Assembly: GCA_005799475.1 (NCBI GenBank) | Contig: SYGQ01000043.1 | Span: 1-7,189 of the forward strand | Length of the DNA stretch: 7,189 bases | Direction of reading: 5' to 3' | Origin: Planctomycetia bacterium | GTDB lineage: Bacteria > Planctomycetota > Phycisphaerae > Phycisphaerales > SM1A02 | Shown here: positions 6,153 through 7,189 of the stretch, in pieces | How the letters are laid out: the number at the start of each line of letters is the position of its first letter | Numbering within the stretch: position 1 is the first letter of the stretch | Position numbers and translations under genes: made by a program | The notes under the pieces: model-generated | Told to the model about the DNA's origin: nothing | The model's input: only the letters and a program-made list of their open reading frames with translations | Database searches by the model: none

Positions 6153-6192
6153 GGCCTCGACTCGGAACTGCCTCCCCGAGCGAGGCCTTTTT
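6153..6192 (+). terminator. Strong rho-independent terminator on the plus strand
   Basis: GGCCTCG (6153-6159) pairs with CGAGGCC (6181-6187), and inside it CTCGG (6161-6165) pairs with CCGAG (6176-6180). This gives a 12-bp GC-rich stem with one bulged A (6160) and a 10-nt loop, followed at once by TTTTT (6188-6192). On the minus strand the same stem is followed by GATCC, so the signal is directional. It points against all complete genes of the window and ends 30 nt short of the dehydratase stop. Confidence 0.6.
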
Positions 6193-6203
6193 CATTGTGA
6201 CGA

Positions 6204-6219
6204 CGCGCGAGCTCGCGCG
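6204..6219 (-). terminator. 16-bp perfect palindrome after the dehydratase gene, possible U-less terminator
   Basis: CGCGCGAGCTCGCGCG is a perfect inverted repeat starting 3 nt after the dehydratase stop on the minus strand. As RNA it folds to a 6-bp all-GC stem with an AGCU loop. No U-tract follows, so classical intrinsic termination is doubtful. It may stop or stabilise the acp-dehydratase message. Confidence 0.35.
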
Positions 6220-6221
6220 GC

Positions 6222-6731
6222 TCAGGCCGGTGCCGGCAGCAACTGCCCGAGGATGGCGCGGAAGTTCTCGCCGAACACAAAGTTGTGTTCGGGAAGTTCG
6301 ATCCCCGACATGTTCTTGTCGACATGGCTGAACAGGATCTCGGCCCGACCAATCTCCACCCATCCGCCCCCGCGATGATCGAACCGACTGATGGTGCCAA
6401 GTGTCGACGCGCCCGCACCGTCGATGCGATCGATTGTCGCGTCATAACGAATCGACTGGCCAGGGGCGACGTCGCTATCGAACGACGCATGCGTGACCTT
6501 GGCGAGGATCACCTTCTCCGAGAAATTGCGCACGCTGCCGACGAGGATTCCCGCCGTCTGCGCCATCCCCTCAAGCATGAGACTCGCGGGCATGATCGGC
6601 TGCGCGGGGCCAGCAGCGTCGGCATCGAAGTGTTGGTGGAGATGTTCTTCGGCGAGGCTGACATTCTTGATCGCCACGAGCCGTCGGTGCGGCTCGTGTT
6701 CGAGAATGGAATCGATCCAGAGCCAGCGCAT
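6222..6731 (-). CDS. FabZ/FabA-like hot-dog 3-hydroxyacyl-ACP dehydratase
   Basis: Probable cytosolic dehydratase of the fatty-acid type, turning 3-hydroxyacyl-ACP into the enoyl form. The hot-dog core and its signature are visible: catalytic His34 in HQHF, then PIMPASLMLEGMAQTAGIL (45-63) with Glu54 in the position of the FabZ catalytic acid. His and Glu are 20 residues apart instead of the usual 14, because six extra residues (about DADAAG, 36-41) enlarge the active-site loop; the usual MPG is MPA. A C-terminal extension (about 140-169) follows the last core strand. At 169 residues it exceeds a typical FabZ of about 150. The ATG at 6731 is 8 nt after the acp stop, so the carrier protein and enzyme are co-transcribed. 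It could be a dedicated secondary-lipid enzyme rather than the housekeeping FabZ; I leave the symbol blank for that reason. Confidence 0.85.
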   Translation of the reverse strand: MRWLWIDSILEHEPHRRLVAIKNVSLAEEHLHQHFDADAAGPAQPIMPASLMLEGMAQTAGILVGSVRNFSEKVILAKVTHASFDSDVAPGQSIRYDATIDRIDGAGASTLGTISRFDHRGGGWVEIGRAEILFSHVDKNMSGIELPEHNFVFGENFRAILGQLLPAPA

Positions 6732-6739
6732 GCGGCGCT

Positions 6740-7132
6740 CTAGGCGGCCGGCGTGGACTGCAGTTTCCGACTGACGAAGTCGACGAGGCTGCCGACCGTG
6801 AACACCTCAGACACCTTTTCCAGACGCGGATCGGCAGAAAACCCGGAGAAATCCACATGCGGCATGCGCGCCTTGAGCAGCGCGAGGCCGTCCGCGGTCA
6901 CCTTGCCGTCCTGCACGAACTTCGGGTCGTTGATGTTGTCTGGGAACAGCTCACCCGGAGCGATCTTGAAACCGAATGACTTCTCCAGACGGAACACAAT
7001 GTCGAGGAAGTCGATCGACTCCGCGTGAAGGTCCGTTGTCAAGCGCGCGGTCGGCGTGACTTCGTCGTCATCGACCCCGAGCGCATCCACCAAGACTTCG
7101 CGCACCTTCCACAAAACTGTCTCGCGGCTCAT
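6740..7132 (-). CDS. Acyl carrier protein, extended form
   Basis: Carries growing acyl chains on a 4'-phosphopantetheine arm. Numbered from the ATG at 7132 (130 residues), helix I is about 5-18 and the attachment site is Ser39 in AESIDFLDIVFRLE, a variant of the DSLD motif. The last helix is TVGSLVDFVSRKL (112-124). Between the end of helix II (FGFKI, about 53-57) and this helix lie about 50 residues, against a handful in an ordinary 75-80-residue ACP. The insert includes FPDNINDPKFVQDGKV and a MPHVDFSGF segment. An in-frame TTG at 7138 adds two residues and has better spacing to the AGGAGG ribosome-binding site (6 nt against 12 for the ATG), so either start is possible. It is followed by the dehydratase gene. 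The extended form resembles ACPs I associate with Planctomycetota, but this is recall. Confidence 0.88.
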   Translation of the reverse strand: MSRETVLWKVREVLVDALGVDDDEVTPTARLTTDLHAESIDFLDIVFRLEKSFGFKIAPGELFPDNINDPKFVQDGKVTADGLALLKARMPHVDFSGFSADPRLEKVSEVFTVGSLVDFVSRKLQSTPAA

Positions 7133-7144
7133 CGTCAATGCAAA

Positions 7145-7150
7145 CCTCCT
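7145..7150 (-). promoter_or_regulatory. Perfect AGGAGG Shine-Dalgarno for acp
   Basis: The minus strand carries AGGAGG 6 nt before the in-frame TTG at 7138 and 12 nt before the ATG at 7132. It is the strongest ribosome-binding site in the window, in keeping with high ACP expression, and it leaves the exact start undecided. Confidence 0.65.
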
Positions 7151-7189
7151 CGTGGACTCATCGGACTCCCGCCGGCGGCGCCGTGCGGA
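7151..7189 (-). other. Right edge upstream of acp, possible 3' end of another gene
   Basis: Only 39 bases remain. One minus-strand frame reads in from the edge and stops at a TGA just before the acp start (spanning the Shine-Dalgarno); a second stops at a TGA within GATGAG. Either could be the tail of a gene upstream of acp, or neither. No promoter is evident. Confidence 0.15.

Noticed and set aside
6078..6192. Small SRP (4.5S-like) RNA, because of the CCGCAAGGAAGC apex
   Set aside because: The 5' side lacks the required CAGG-type internal loop, the 3' side reads AGCC instead of AGCA, and the flanks do not pair into the long SRP hairpin.
6109..6331. Plus-strand small ORF starting after an AGGAGG in the intergenic region
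   Set aside because: The Shine-Dalgarno is only 3 nt from the ATG, the frame runs through the strong terminator and into the antisense of the dehydratase, and the product has no family resemblance.

Overview
The window is GC-rich and gene-dense, and every complete gene lies on the minus strand, so transcription runs from right to left. The best guess for the organism is a high-GC bacterium of the Planctomycetota, perhaps Phycisphaerae-like. This rests on the long 'split' acyl carrier protein, its partner hot-dog dehydratase and the degenerate MBL-fold protein, all of which resemble forms I associate with that phylum. It is inference from recalled family features, not a search result. There are no transposases, integrases, tRNAs, rRNAs or CRISPR arrays, so the region reads as ordinary chromosome.

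There are two transcription blocks. The right-hand block (7132 down to 6222) encodes an extended acyl carrier protein followed 8 nt later by a FabZ/FabA-like hot-dog dehydratase, a small acyl-ACP module. It ends with a perfect 16-bp GC-rich palindrome just after the dehydratase stop. A 228-bp intergenic stretch follows (5994-6221). It carries a strong rho-independent terminator that points the opposite way (plus strand) although no plus-strand gene is visible there, a GNRA-capped hairpin, and three spaced copies of ACTTGC in front of coaD.

The left-hand block (5993 down to 89) is a tightly packed seven-gene run: coaD, a metallo-beta-lactamase-fold protein that has lost most metal ligands, panB, a membrane-anchored HtrA/DegP protease with two PDZ domains, an OppF-type ABC ATPase with a shortened C-terminus, a small single-pass membrane protein of unknown function, and thyX. 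Three junctions are 4-base ATGA/GTGA overlaps and two others are gaps of 4 and 9 nt, so one polycistronic message with translational coupling is likely. A hairpin follows thyX. On its far side the left edge holds what looks like the last codons of a convergent plus-strand gene.

Functionally, PanB makes ketopantoate for pantothenate, CoaD makes dephospho-CoA, and CoA supplies the phosphopantetheine arm for the ACP encoded a few hundred bases away. ThyX makes dTMP from dUMP using methylene-tetrahydrofolate, the same one-carbon donor PanB uses. Protease and peptide-transporter ATPase in between have no obvious metabolic link. I see no defence or mobile system. The points most worth a second look are the MBL pseudoenzyme, the inserted segments in the ACP and dehydratase, the shortened OppF, and the orphan plus-strand terminator.
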